This document shows, piece after piece, positions 53,022 to 61,391 of a stretch of 64,000 nucleotides of DNA (the stretch's first letter is position 1; every line of letters starts with the position of its first letter). The position numbers and the translations under genes were made by a program. Source of the DNA: Erythrobacter aurantius (GTDB lineage: Bacteria; Pseudomonadota; Alphaproteobacteria; Sphingomonadales; Sphingomonadaceae); contig NZ_CP090949.1 in NCBI RefSeq assembly GCF_023823125.1, positions 1,450,001 through 1,514,000 on the forward strand. The letters are read 5' to 3'. Below the pieces are notes generated by a model, which did no database searches, was not told where the DNA came from, and saw only the letters and a list, made by a program, of their open reading frames with translations.

Positions 53022-54100
53022 CCCGTGACCGCGTCCAGAAACGCGATTACCGCCTCGCTTTGCGCGGCGCCTGCTTCGGTGCCCAGTTCACGGTTCATGC
53101 GGCTGTGGTCGATGTCGGAGATTGGCACCGCGCTCGCATCCGCCCCTGCCTGCGCCAGTGCTGCGATCAGCGCCTCGGTCTGGCTTTTGGCCATTGCGCG
53201 TTCGGCAACATAGAGGCCCAGCCAGTGCGGCGCATCCGGCCCGCCGACATGGGTGATGGGCGAAAGCGCCGCCTGCCGCGCGGGATCCCGCCCGAAGGCG
53301 CGGTTGTAGATCTGCCAGACCTGCGGCCCGCCTTCGGCCATATTGGCGGCGACATCGTAGCCCGCCCCGTCAAGCAGCACCACGCCCCGGATCGCGCCAA
53401 AGGCATCGCCCGCATATGCCGGATCGGTAGCCAGCAGCGCCGCCAGATGCGCGCCCGCGCTGTGGCCCATCAGCACGATATTGCCCGGATCGAAGCCGAT
53501 TGCTGACGCCTGCCCCAGCAGTGCGCGCAAGCCTTCGCCAAGATCGGCGGCCTGCTGTTCCACAGTCACATCGGGCACCAGCCGGTATCCGGCGGAGGCG
53601 AAGTAATATCCGGCATCGTTGAAGAAGGCGGGCTTGGTCTGCACCGCCTGATGGCTGCCCATCGTCCACCCGCCGCCGTGGATGAAGACCACTAGCGGCA
53701 GCGGCTCGACCGCGTCCGCCGGTTCGTAGACATCGACCTGCTGGCGCTGATGTTCGCCATAGATCACCGTGCGATCGGGCTTCGCCAGCGCCTGATAGGG
53801 ATTGACCAAAGCCGCCGCGCCGCGCGCTCCGCCTGCACCGGACCGGCGTTGCTCCATGCGACTGCGCAATTGCGCGGCGCAATCGCTCGACAATTCGGAG
53901 CGCTTCTCGCGCAGGCATTCCCTGATCGCGCCGCGATCCCGCGCCCCGTCCTGCGCGCACAGATCGCGGATTTCCGCTACACATTCACGCGGCAGGCGGT
54001 TCTGGCCCTGCGATTGCGCCAACAGCGGCAGGGCGATCATCGCACTGGCAGCAGCGCCAAGCGCCAGAACGGCTGCGGGAAATTTCAGGGGTGAAGACAT
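53018..54100 (-). CDS. Secreted alpha/beta hydrolase with N-terminal cysteine-rich module
   Basis: The 360-residue product has a signal peptide ending near LLAQ (about residue 29). A four-cysteine helical segment follows (C40, C48, C62, C74; CVAEIRDLC...CLREKRSELSSDC) that resembles GLG1-like Cys-rich repeats. The hydrolase domain has an oxyanion HGGGW (141-145), nucleophile S214 in GHSAG, and a probable acid/His at DIDHSRMN near the C-terminus. It is probably a periplasmic esterase. Substrate unknown. The ATG has GGGAG 8 bases upstream. Confidence 0.85.
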   Translation of the reverse strand: MSSPLKFPAAVLALGAAASAMIALPLLAQSQGQNRLPRECVAEIRDLCAQDGARDRGAIRECLREKRSELSSDCAAQLRSRMEQRRSGAGGARGAAALVNPYQALAKPDRTVIYGEHQRQQVDVYEPADAVEPLPLVVFIHGGGWTMGSHQAVQTKPAFFNDAGYYFASAGYRLVPDVTVEQQAADLGEGLRALLGQASAIGFDPGNIVLMGHSAGAHLAALLATDPAYAGDAFGAIRGVVLLDGAGYDVAANMAEGGPQVWQIYNRAFGRDPARQAALSPITHVGGPDAPHWLGLYVAERAMAKSQTEALIAALAQAGADASAVPISDIDHSRMNRELGTEAGAAQSEAVIAFLDAVTG

Positions 54101-54125
54101 TCGGCGGGCTCCCACAATTAAGCTG

Positions 54126-54134
54126 TTATTCACA
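54126..54134. promoter_or_regulatory. DnaA-box match in the divergent spacer
   Basis: TTATTCACA fits the DnaA consensus TTATNCACA in all fixed positions. It lies between the hydrolase and the four-module secreted protein, 8 bases from the -10-like element of the hydrolase gene. A single box may be chance. Confidence 0.35.
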
Positions 54135-54142
54135 CTCAAAAG

Positions 54143-54148
54143 ATTATA
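54143..54148 (-). promoter_or_regulatory. -10 element for the hydrolase gene
   Basis: TATAAT on the minus strand lies about 43 bases before the hydrolase start, placing transcription start near 54136. No convincing -35 sequence was found at 16-18 bases. Confidence 0.35.
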
Positions 54149-54191
54149 GCCTGACAGGCAATCGAGGTTTCCAGATTTCCGGGTGACGCGC

Positions 54192-55835
54192 ATGATTGAT
54201 ACCAAAGCAACCCTTCTCACCTGTGTCGCAAGCCTTGCGATCATTGCCGCGCCCGCATCGGCCAGCGTCGATGAATACAGCGTGGACGGGGGATCGGTTG
54301 CGACAATATCGCTGCAGGTCTGCTCCGCCGAAAGCCAGCTTGCCGTGCGCGGCGACACCGGGACCGATCTCGATTTCGTCCTTACCGATTCCGCAGGCAC
54401 AATGGTGCATTCGGACGAAGGGGTGGACGATTACCTCAGCATCGTGATCGAGAAAGAGGGCGATGATTGCGCCGCCTATTCGCTCGCCGTGTCGAACCTG
54501 GGTGAAGAGGCCAACGCCTTCACTGTCGCGCTCGAACCGATTGTCGAAAGCTCTGTCCGGATCCAGAAATACATCATCCAGGCGAACGAGACGCGCACGC
54601 TCGATTTCAAGGCTTGCGGAACTTCTGCCGCGGTGACGGCGCGCGGCGACGGGGATACCGATCTCGATTTCATCATCCGCAATTCGGACGAAGGCGTCGT
54701 CCACGAAGACGCGGGCGAAACCGATGAAACCTCCGTCACGCTGGCGGGCCTGCTTTCCGATTGCGAGACGTTCCAGATGGAGGTCGCCAACCTTGGCGAT
54801 GTCTACAACGCGCTGATGGTGGTGGTGGAGCCCAAGGGCGCTGACCCTGCCCCCTTCGCCGGAACCGCACCGAGCACCACGCTCGAAGGGGTCCGGCTGG
54901 CCGATGGCGGCGGGGCTGGCGGCACAGTCACCCTTGCCGAAACCGAAGGCGCGGGCGAATACCGGGCAGAGGCGAATTCGACGCTGAAGGTCAATCTGCC
55001 CGTCTGCGGCATGACCCGCATGGAAGTGCGCGGCGATGGCGATACCGATCTCGATTTCACCGTCACCGATGCCGAAGGCACCGTGGTGCATTCCGATGTC
55101 GACATGTCCGATGTCACCTTCGCCACGCTCAAGCCGAGCAGCGAGTGCGAGACTTTCGCGGTCGAAGTGTCCAACCTCGGCGATGTCTACAATGTCTTCA
55201 ACGTCGCGCTGACCGCGGCGGACGCCTTGCGCGGGCCGCTGGGGCCGGGCGAATACCGGGTCAACGCCAATTCCGCGACCAAAGTGGCGCTGCGGGTTTG
55301 CGACGTGACTAAGGTGCTGGCGAGCGGCGATGGCGACACCGATCTCGATTTCGATGTCACCGATGCCACCGGATCATCGGTCCATTCGGATTACGACATG
55401 ACCGATCGCACCAGCTTCACCCTCGATCCCAAGGGTGCCTGTGCCGATTACGCGATGTCGGTCGATAATCTGGGCGACGTTTTCAACACGCTGACGATCG
55501 CTTTTGGCGGCGAAGATGCGGTGTTCGCCGGACAGGGCACAGGGGGCAAGGCCAAGCCGGGGGCGGCGACAAGCGATCGCAATATCTCGATCCTCAACCA
55601 GACCGGGGAGACGATCAGTTCGATCTTTTGGTCGAATTCCGCAACGCTCGACTGGGGCGATGACAAGCTGGCGGGCAGCGGCGTGCTGGCCGGGGGGCAG
55701 CAGTGGAACGTCAATGTCAGCGACGGATCGCAGGCCTGCCTGTTCGATTTCAAGGTGGTGACGCAGAGCGGGCGCGAGATCGAAATGGCGCGGGTGAACG
55801 CGTGCGAAACCGCGATGGTGGAATTCGGCGGATAG
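54192..55835 (+). CDS. Secreted protein with four DGDTDLDF modules and a C-terminal WG domain
   Basis: The 547-residue product starts with a signal peptide (cut near ASAS/VDEY, residue 25). Four tandem modules follow, each with Cys, then RGDxDTDLDFxxxD, a VHxD element, a second Cys and VxNLGDxxN. The DxxTDLDF cores begin at about D55, D153, D282 and D380, spacings of 98, 129 and 98. This resembles a beta-sandwich of the pre-peptidase (PPC) kind with acidic loops that could bind calcium. The last 85 residues (ISILNQTGETISSIFWS, DWGDDKL, CLFDFKV, C) form a separate beta domain. Function unknown. Confidence 0.75.
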   Translation: MIDTKATLLTCVASLAIIAAPASASVDEYSVDGGSVATISLQVCSAESQLAVRGDTGTDLDFVLTDSAGTMVHSDEGVDDYLSIVIEKEGDDCAAYSLAVSNLGEEANAFTVALEPIVESSVRIQKYIIQANETRTLDFKACGTSAAVTARGDGDTDLDFIIRNSDEGVVHEDAGETDETSVTLAGLLSDCETFQMEVANLGDVYNALMVVVEPKGADPAPFAGTAPSTTLEGVRLADGGGAGGTVTLAETEGAGEYRAEANSTLKVNLPVCGMTRMEVRGDGDTDLDFTVTDAEGTVVHSDVDMSDVTFATLKPSSECETFAVEVSNLGDVYNVFNVALTAADALRGPLGPGEYRVNANSATKVALRVCDVTKVLASGDGDTDLDFDVTDATGSSVHSDYDMTDRTSFTLDPKGACADYAMSVDNLGDVFNTLTIAFGGEDAVFAGQGTGGKAKPGAATSDRNISILNQTGETISSIFWSNSATLDWGDDKLAGSGVLAGGQQWNVNVSDGSQACLFDFKVVTQSGREIEMARVNACETAMVEFGG

Positions 55836-55850
55836 CGATTGGCCGGGGCG

Positions 55851-55866
55851 GCGCGCTTCGCGCTTT
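55851..55866 (+). terminator. Weak terminator after the four-module gene
   Basis: GCGCG-CTT-CGCGC followed by TTT, 16 bases after the stop codon. The stem is short, so it is a moderate candidate only. Confidence 0.5.
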
Positions 55867-56124
55867 CCTACAGCGGCATGGCCGGGGCATGATCTGTTGG
55901 CGGTCGAAAATCCCGCCAGCATCGGCGTGGAAACGGCAAGGAAACGCAATGGTGATGAAAAGTCACACCCCTTTGGCAATTAAGTTATTTAAATCAGTTG
56001 CTTGCCGGGTTCTGAATATTTTTAAAACACCCATTTCACTGTTCCACCTCGCAGCGCACTTGCCCTCCACCGTCCAAGCCCCTAACCCCCGCCCGTTTGT
56101 CGAAACTTCAGTGAAAGTGTTTGA
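55867..56124 (+). promoter_or_regulatory. Gene-free leader of purA
   Basis: The last 200 bases are AT-rich for this genome, for example ATTAAGTTATTTAAAT, with two TTAA elements at 55980-55983 and 55989-55992. The spacing of five bases does not fit the TTAA-N7-TTAA CtrA site. The purA promoter should be here. No PurR-like operator or riboswitch was recognised, and no gene can be supported. Confidence 0.4.
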
Positions 56125-57414
56125 ATGGCCAACGTCACCGTAATCGGCGCCCAGTGGGGCGATGAGGGCAAGGGCAAGATCGTCGACTGGCTGGCGAGCC
56201 GGGCCGATGTCGTCGTGCGTTTCCAGGGCGGGCACAACGCCGGGCACACGCTGGTGATCGACGGCAATGTGTTCAAGCTGTCGCTGCTGCCATCGGGCAT
56301 CGTGTCGGGCACGATGAGCATGATCGGCAATGGCGTGGTGCTCGATCCGTGGGCGCTGCGCGACGAGGTGACGAAGCTCGAAGGGCAGGGGGTCGTGATC
56401 AATGACGATAACCTCGCGATTGCGGACAACTGCCCGCTGATCCTGCCGCTGCACCGCGATCTCGACGGTTTGCGCGAAACCGCTGCGGGCAAGGGCAAGA
56501 TCGGCACCACCGGGCGCGGGATCGGCCCGGCATACGAAGACAAGGTGGGCCGCCGCGCTATCCGCGTGTGCGACCTTGCCCACTTGGATGATCTGGAGCC
56601 GCAGCTTGACCGGCTGTGCGCGCACCATGATGCGCTGCGCGCCGGGTTCGATCAGCCGCCGGTGGATCGCGAGGCGCTGCTTGCCGAACTGCGGGATGTC
56701 GCACCGTTCGTGCTGCGGTTTGCGCAGCCGGTGTGGAAACGGCTGAAGAAGGTGCGCAAGGCCGGGGCCAAGATCCTGTTCGAAGGCGCGCAGGGCGTGC
56801 TGCTGGATGTCGATCACGGCACCTATCCGTTCGTCACCAGCTCCAACACCGTCAGCGGCACGGCCGCCAGCGGCAGCGGGCTGGGACCCAATTCGACCGG
56901 CTTCGTGCTGGGCATTGTGAAAGCTTACACCACCCGCGTCGGCAGCGGCCCGTTCCCGACCGAGCTTGAGGACGAGGTCGGCAAGGGCATTGGCGAGCGT
57001 GGCCATGAATTCGGCACTGTCACCGGTCGCCAGCGCCGCGTCGGCTGGTTCGATGCGGTGATCGTGCGCCAGACCTGCGCGATCAGCGGGGTGACGGGCA
57101 TCGCGCTGACCAAGATCGACGTGCTCGACGGGCTGGAGACGGTGAAGATCTGCACCGGATACCGGCTGCGCGGCAATGTGCTCGACTATCTGCCCAGCCA
57201 CGCCGGGGATCAGGCCGCGGTGGAGCCGATTTACGAGGAAATGGAAGGCTGGAGCGAAAGCACCGTGGGTGCTCGCAGCTATGCCGATCTGCCCGCCAAT
57301 GCGATCAAGTATATCCAGCGCATCCAGGAATTGATCGAATGCCCGGTGGCGCTGGTTTCGACTTCGCCCGAACGTGACGACACGATCCTGATGCGGGATC
57401 CGTTTGTGGACTGA
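56125..57414 (+). CDS. purA: Adenylosuccinate synthetase PurA
   Basis: GTP-dependent step from IMP to adenylosuccinate in AMP synthesis. The 429 residues have the N-terminal [16 protein letters not shown] with the catalytic Asp, the GGHNAGHT histidine motif, [36 protein letters not shown] and [12 protein letters not shown] at the C-terminus. Length is typical. The common serC-serA-hisZ-purA order of Sphingomonadales is interrupted here by two secreted-protein genes. Confidence 0.97.
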   Translation: MANVTVIGAQWGDEGKGKIVDWLASRADVVVRFQGGHNAGHTLVIDGNVFKLSLLPSGIVSGTMSMIGNGVVLDPWALRDEVTKLEGQGVVINDDNLAIADNCPLILPLHRDLDGLRETAAGKGKIGTTGRGIGPAYEDKVGRRAIRVCDLAHLDDLEPQLDRLCAHHDALRAGFDQPPVDREALLAELRDVAPFVLRFAQPVWKRLKKVRKAGAKILFEGAQGVLLDVDHGTYPFVTSSNTVSGTAASGSGLGPNSTGFVLGIVKAYTTRVGSGPFPTELEDEVGKGIGERGHEFGTVTGRQRRVGWFDAVIVRQTCAISGVTGIALTKIDVLDGLETVKICTGYRLRGNVLDYLPSHAGDQAAVEPIYEEMEGWSESTVGARSYADLPANAIKYIQRIQELIECPVALVSTSPERDDTILMRDPFVD

Positions 57415-57421
57415 TGCGGGG

Positions 57422-57982
57422 ATGAAGCGGTTCTTCGCCCTGGCGTTCCTGATGCTGCTCGCGGCCTGTGCAGGGCCTCCGGCGCAGGTGGTGGAACGAT
57501 CGGGGCAGGGCGTCATTCTGCCGCAGGCGCCGGTGCTGCCCGATGTCGCCGCCGGGACGCCGCTGGTCGCCGACTTCCTGCTGGTCGACAAGTCGGATCG
57601 CCTGCTGATCGCTTATGCGAAAGGCAAGCCGATCAAGGCCTATCGCGGCTTGCAGTTCGGCGACGCGCCGCAGGGGCACAAACGCTTCGAAGGCGACGAA
57701 CGCACGCCCGAAGGGCGCTACACCATCGACACGCGCAACCCGCGCAGCAGCTATCACCTGAGCTTGCGCATATCCTATCCCAACGCTGCCGACCGGGCCT
57801 ATGCCGAAAGCATGGGAAGATCGCCGGGCGGCGACATCTTTATCCACGGCCAGCCCAACGGCCTGCCGATGGGCCGGATGCCCGGCGACTGGACCGATGG
57901 CTGCATCGCGCTCAGCAATGCCGAGGTCGAGGAGCTGTGGCAGCTGGTGCCTGACGGGACACCGATCGAGATACGACCTTGA
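57422..57982 (+). CDS. L,D-transpeptidase (YkuD) lipoprotein
   Basis: A 186-residue envelope protein with a lipoprotein signal (LLAAC, lipidated C16). The YkuD domain spans about residues 55-180 with FLLVDKSDRLLIAY at the start, the catalytic H142 (IFIHGQ) and C161 in TDGCIALSN, fitting the H-x-...-[ST]-x-G-C motif. These enzymes form or cleave 3-3 crosslinks in peptidoglycan or tether lipoproteins. The start lies 8 bases after the purA stop, so the two are cotranscribed. Confidence 0.92.
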   Translation: MKRFFALAFLMLLAACAGPPAQVVERSGQGVILPQAPVLPDVAAGTPLVADFLLVDKSDRLLIAYAKGKPIKAYRGLQFGDAPQGHKRFEGDERTPEGRYTIDTRNPRSSYHLSLRISYPNAADRAYAESMGRSPGGDIFIHGQPNGLPMGRMPGDWTDGCIALSNAEVEELWQLVPDGTPIEIRP

Positions 57983-58033
57983 CTTGATCCCGTTCTGTTC
58001 TACTCTCGTTCTCCTGTTACAGGAGGCGAATCG

Positions 58034-59032
58034 ATGACACAGCTGGACTATCAAGCCGCCGATTTTGACTATGATGGGGCGCAGGACGCGGCGGGAGTTC
58101 CGGCGCGAGTGGCAATCTTCGCCGATCGCGCTTCGGTGCGTGGCGAGATCGCGGCGGACCTGGCCGGGGCTGGTTTTCGCACGATTGACGGCGGGGCGGT
58201 CGCTTCGCTGCTGGACGGGCCGATTGCCATGCTGGGCGATGTGGTGATGCTCGATTGTCCGGTCGTCGATGGCAAGTCGCTGGCGGCACTGGCGCGGCTG
58301 GATATGCGCGCGGCACGCAGCGGGGCGCATCTCATCATATCGACCTCACTCGACGCGCTCGAAGATGTCTTCGCTGCGCTCGACCAGTCTGATCCGCAGA
58401 TACTCGTGCAACCAAGCCGGGCGGAACGCGTCATCGCGGTGGGCCGGGTGCTGGCTGATATCGCCAACCCGCGCGTGCGGGAGATGACGGAGGTCGATCG
58501 CCTCAACCTGCTGCACCTTTCGCGCCAGGTGGAAGCGATCGCGCACAAGCTTGAAGGTCTTTCGGGGCGGGTCGAGACAAGCGAGCCGTCGCAGGGTGCG
58601 ATGTTCTCGGCACCGGCGCGCGATGATGGCCTGCTGATCGAGCGGGGAGAGGGCAATCGGTTCAACGCCGCTCGCCCGCCGCTGCCCGATCCGCGCCATG
58701 TGCGCCGGATCATCTCGGCACGGCAAGCGCGGGCGAAGTTCTTCGATGCCGAATTGTTCGCTGATCCCGCATGGGACATGCTGCTCGATCTGACGGCGGC
58801 ACAGGCGGAGCATCAGCGTGTCTCGGTGACTTCGCTGTGTATCGCCGCCGGAGTGCCGGCGACGACGGCGCTGCGCTGGATCAAGCAGCTGGTCGATAGC
58901 GGCGTGTTCGTGCGGGTCGACGATCCCAGCGACCGCCGCCGCGCATTCATCGGCCTGAGCGATCAGTCAGCGAGCGCGATGGCGCGCTATTTCGCTGAGG
59001 TCGAAGCTCCGCTGTTGCAGCAGGCGGCGTGA
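58034..59032 (+). CDS. MarR-like winged-helix protein with N-terminal receiver-like domain
   Basis: A 332-residue cytoplasmic protein. The first 140 residues alternate strands and helices (VAIFADRASVRGEIAADLAGAGF, VVMLDCPVVDGKSLAAL, HLIISTSLDALEDVFAAL) as in a degenerate receiver fold. A helical linker follows (EVDRLNLLHLSRQVEAIAHKLEGL). The C-terminal third is a winged helix (VSVTSLCIAAGVPATTALRWIKQLVDSGVFVRVDDPSDRRRAFIGLS), the MarR-type recognition helix and wing. AGGAGG lies 8 bases before the start. Target genes unknown. Confidence 0.75.
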   Translation: MTQLDYQAADFDYDGAQDAAGVPARVAIFADRASVRGEIAADLAGAGFRTIDGGAVASLLDGPIAMLGDVVMLDCPVVDGKSLAALARLDMRAARSGAHLIISTSLDALEDVFAALDQSDPQILVQPSRAERVIAVGRVLADIANPRVREMTEVDRLNLLHLSRQVEAIAHKLEGLSGRVETSEPSQGAMFSAPARDDGLLIERGEGNRFNAARPPLPDPRHVRRIISARQARAKFFDAELFADPAWDMLLDLTAAQAEHQRVSVTSLCIAAGVPATTALRWIKQLVDSGVFVRVDDPSDRRRAFIGLSDQSASAMARYFAEVEAPLLQQAA

Positions 59033-59034
59033 CC

Positions 59035-59868
59035 CTACCGCTGTGGTGGCTGGCGCAGGACGACGGTTAGACCGCCGCCAGCCTTGGGGCATCGGTTTGA
59101 TGCTCCCGTCGCAAACGGGCAGTCAGTGTTGGTGCAAACGACCCGTCTCGCATCCGCTCGCGCCCGCGCAAGGATCGTCGCCGGGATATTTGCGTCGGTG
59201 CAGACCGTGTCCGCTTCTCCCAGAAGGCGCGCCTGCTTGAGCGTGAGATCGTCCGGATCGGTGCTTGCGAGGCTCAAAACCACCGTCCGATCCGCTTCGA
59301 CCGAATCCGCGCCGGCAAGCCATTGGTCCACGCGCCCGGCCGAATTGGGATCAAAGGGATCAAGCGCCCCGCCTTCGCTCAAAGCCGCATCCAGAGCCCG
59401 ACGCCGCTGCCCCGCTTCGGGATAGGCGCTGCGCAGCGCATCGCGCGAAGCAAATAGCCGCGCGGCCAGTTCGCCCAGCGATTGCGGCAACAACCGCTCC
59501 AGCCGCAATCGCAGATGTTTGGCCAGCCCCGCCGATGCGCCGCCCGTTGCAACCGCGATCAGCACCGGATCGCGATCGAGAATGCTCGGCGTGGTGAAGT
59601 CGCAAAGGTCAGGCCGGTCCACGACGTTCACCAGCAACCCCGCACAGCGCAGGTTGATCGCCGCCACTTCGCAGGCCTTCGCATCGTCAAAGGCGACGAA
59701 GGCCAGCCGCACGCCTTCGTCAATCGCGCGCTGCTGATCATCGATCACGATCCCGCCAGCGCGCTCGACCAGCCGCCGCTTGGGCTCTGCCGCATCGCCA
59801 TCGCCGAGCACCAGAACCGTCTGTCCGGCGATCCGGTGAAAGAGCGGGAGGCTGTGCAGTTCGCTCAT
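59035..59868 (-). CDS. Precorrin-2 dehydrogenase/sirohydrochlorin ferrochelatase with vestigial SUMT fragment
   Basis: The 277-residue protein is the N-terminal half of CysG: a Rossmann domain with VLVLGDGDAAEPKRRLVERAG, CDFTTPSILDRDPVLIAVATGGASAGLAKHLR, and the dimer/helical part. The last 85 residues resemble only the first strand-helix of SUMT (VLSLASTDPDDLTLKQARLLGEADTVCTD compared with [29 protein letters not shown] at 33 kb). They lack all later methyltransferase motifs. It oxidises precorrin-2 and inserts iron for siroheme. It overlaps lysA by four bases. Confidence 0.9.
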   Translation of the reverse strand: MSELHSLPLFHRIAGQTVLVLGDGDAAEPKRRLVERAGGIVIDDQQRAIDEGVRLAFVAFDDAKACEVAAINLRCAGLLVNVVDRPDLCDFTTPSILDRDPVLIAVATGGASAGLAKHLRLRLERLLPQSLGELAARLFASRDALRSAYPEAGQRRRALDAALSEGGALDPFDPNSAGRVDQWLAGADSVEADRTVVLSLASTDPDDLTLKQARLLGEADTVCTDANIPATILARARADARRVVCTNTDCPFATGASNRCPKAGGGLTVVLRQPPQR

Positions 59869-61124
59869 GCGAGCCAGTCGGGCACCCGTTCGGCATCCAT
59901 GATCGAACCGGCATCGATCCGGTCTGCCACCACGGCAAAGCGGTCTTCGTCCACCAGAACCTCAGCCACGAACCCGCGCGAGTTGTAGCTTGATGCCATG
60001 GTCGCGCCATAGGCCCCGGCCGTGCGGAACACGGCGAGATCGCCGCTTTGCAAGCGGTCACACTCGCGGCCCATGGCAAAGGTATCGCCCGTCTCGCAGA
60101 TGGGGCCGACGATATTGGCGGTCATCTGCGCGCCGTCGGGCTGTACCGCTTCAAAACCGTGATAGGCGCCGTAAAGGGCAGGGCGCGCCAGATCGTTCAT
60201 CGCCGCATCGACGATCACGAATGGATCATTGATCCCGCGCTTGACCCGCACCACCCGTGTCAGCAGCACCCCGGCATTGCCCGCGATCACCCGGCCCGGT
60301 TCGAAGATCAGGGTAACGCCCCAGTCTTTAGTCACGCGGGCAACCATCGCACCGTATTCGGACGGCGGGGGCAGCACTTCGCCCTTGCGATAGGGAACGC
60401 CCAGGCCGCCGCCCAGATCGACATGGGTGATAACATGGCCCGCGCCGCGCAGGCTCGAAACCAGTTCACCCAGCTTGGCAAAGGCCGTTTCCAGCGGAGC
60501 CAGATCACCCAGCTGGCTGCCGATATGCACCGCCACGCCGCGCAGGTTGACGCCCGGTTGCCCGGCCAGCTTGCCGAAAATCTGCCCGGCTTCGTTGATC
60601 GGTACGCCGAACTTGTTGTCAGCCTTCCCGGTCGAGATCTTGTCATGCGTCCCGGCATCGACATCGGGATTGATCCGCAGCGCGCATTGCGCCGTCAGGC
60701 CCATCTCCGCCGCGATTTCGGCAAGCTCAAGGCCCTCTTCCTCGCTCTCGATGTTGAATTGCCCGATCCCGGCTTGCAGCGCGGCGCGCAACTCCGCCGC
60801 AGTCTTGCCGACCCCCGAAAAGACGATCTTCTCCGGGGCAATCCCGGCGGCCAGCGCACGGCGCATTTCACCGACGGAAACCACGTCTGCGCCATAGCCT
60901 TGTTTTTGCAGGACCTTGAGCACGGCGAGGTTGGGATTGGACTTCACCGCGAAGGCGATCAGCTTGTCCGGCACACCGTCCAGAGCTTCGCGGAAGACGC
61001 GCGCGTGCCGTTCCAGCGTGGCGCGCGAATAGACATAGACGGGTGTGCCGACTGCATCGGCAATATCCGGCAGCGGCACGTTTTCGGCGTGCATGACGCC
61101 ATTCTTGATCTCAAAATGGTCCAT
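59865..61124 (-). CDS. lysA: Diaminopimelate decarboxylase LysA
   Basis: PLP enzyme giving lysine from meso-diaminopimelate. The 419 residues show the TIM-barrel N-terminus with PLP lysine K61 in AFAVKSNPNLAVL, GADVVSVGEMRRAL, HIGSQLGD, DLGGGLGVPY, EPGRVIAGNAG and the C-terminal CETGDTFAMGR site that takes the substrate. It is part of a minus-strand run argH-lptM-lysA-siroheme gene and its 3' end overlaps the next gene. Fits the DAP-type MurE found earlier. Confidence 0.97.
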   Translation of the reverse strand: MDHFEIKNGVMHAENVPLPDIADAVGTPVYVYSRATLERHARVFREALDGVPDKLIAFAVKSNPNLAVLKVLQKQGYGADVVSVGEMRRALAAGIAPEKIVFSGVGKTAAELRAALQAGIGQFNIESEEEGLELAEIAAEMGLTAQCALRINPDVDAGTHDKISTGKADNKFGVPINEAGQIFGKLAGQPGVNLRGVAVHIGSQLGDLAPLETAFAKLGELVSSLRGAGHVITHVDLGGGLGVPYRKGEVLPPPSEYGAMVARVTKDWGVTLIFEPGRVIAGNAGVLLTRVVRVKRGINDPFVIVDAAMNDLARPALYGAYHGFEAVQPDGAQMTANIVGPICETGDTFAMGRECDRLQSGDLAVFRTAGAYGATMASSYNSRGFVAEVLVDEDRFAVVADRIDAGSIMDAERVPDWLA

Positions 61125-61151
61125 CAGAAACTGGTCTTGGTGTCGTCGATA

Positions 61152-61391
61152 TCATTCCGGCGGCAGGTCGAAGGGGTCGTCCGCCCGTTCTTCTGACCGG
61201 CGACGCAATTCCACGCTGCGCTCCGGCGCGGCGAGCGCTTCGAGTTCGAGCAATTGCTCGGCATCGGGACGCGCTCCCTCGCCATAAGGCGCCGGGGGAA
61301 GATTGGTTCCCTCCACCGGCTCAAGCGCGGTGCGCGCGCCGCAGGCGGAAAGCGTGGCTCCGGCGATCAGGATCACTGCAAGGCGCATCAT
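61152..61391 (-). CDS. lptM: LptM-like small lipoprotein
   Basis: A 79-residue product with a lipobox LSAC (C17) followed by [20 protein letters not shown] and an acidic, Arg-rich end. Small lipoproteins of this type lie between argH and lysA in many proteobacteria, and LptM helps LptD mature in the outer membrane. The name rests on size, lipobox and place. Its start overlaps the argH stop (ATGA), so it is coupled to argH. Confidence 0.75.
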   Translation of the reverse strand: MMRLAVILIAGATLSACGARTALEPVEGTNLPPAPYGEGARPDAEQLLELEALAAPERSVELRRRSEERADDPFDLPPE

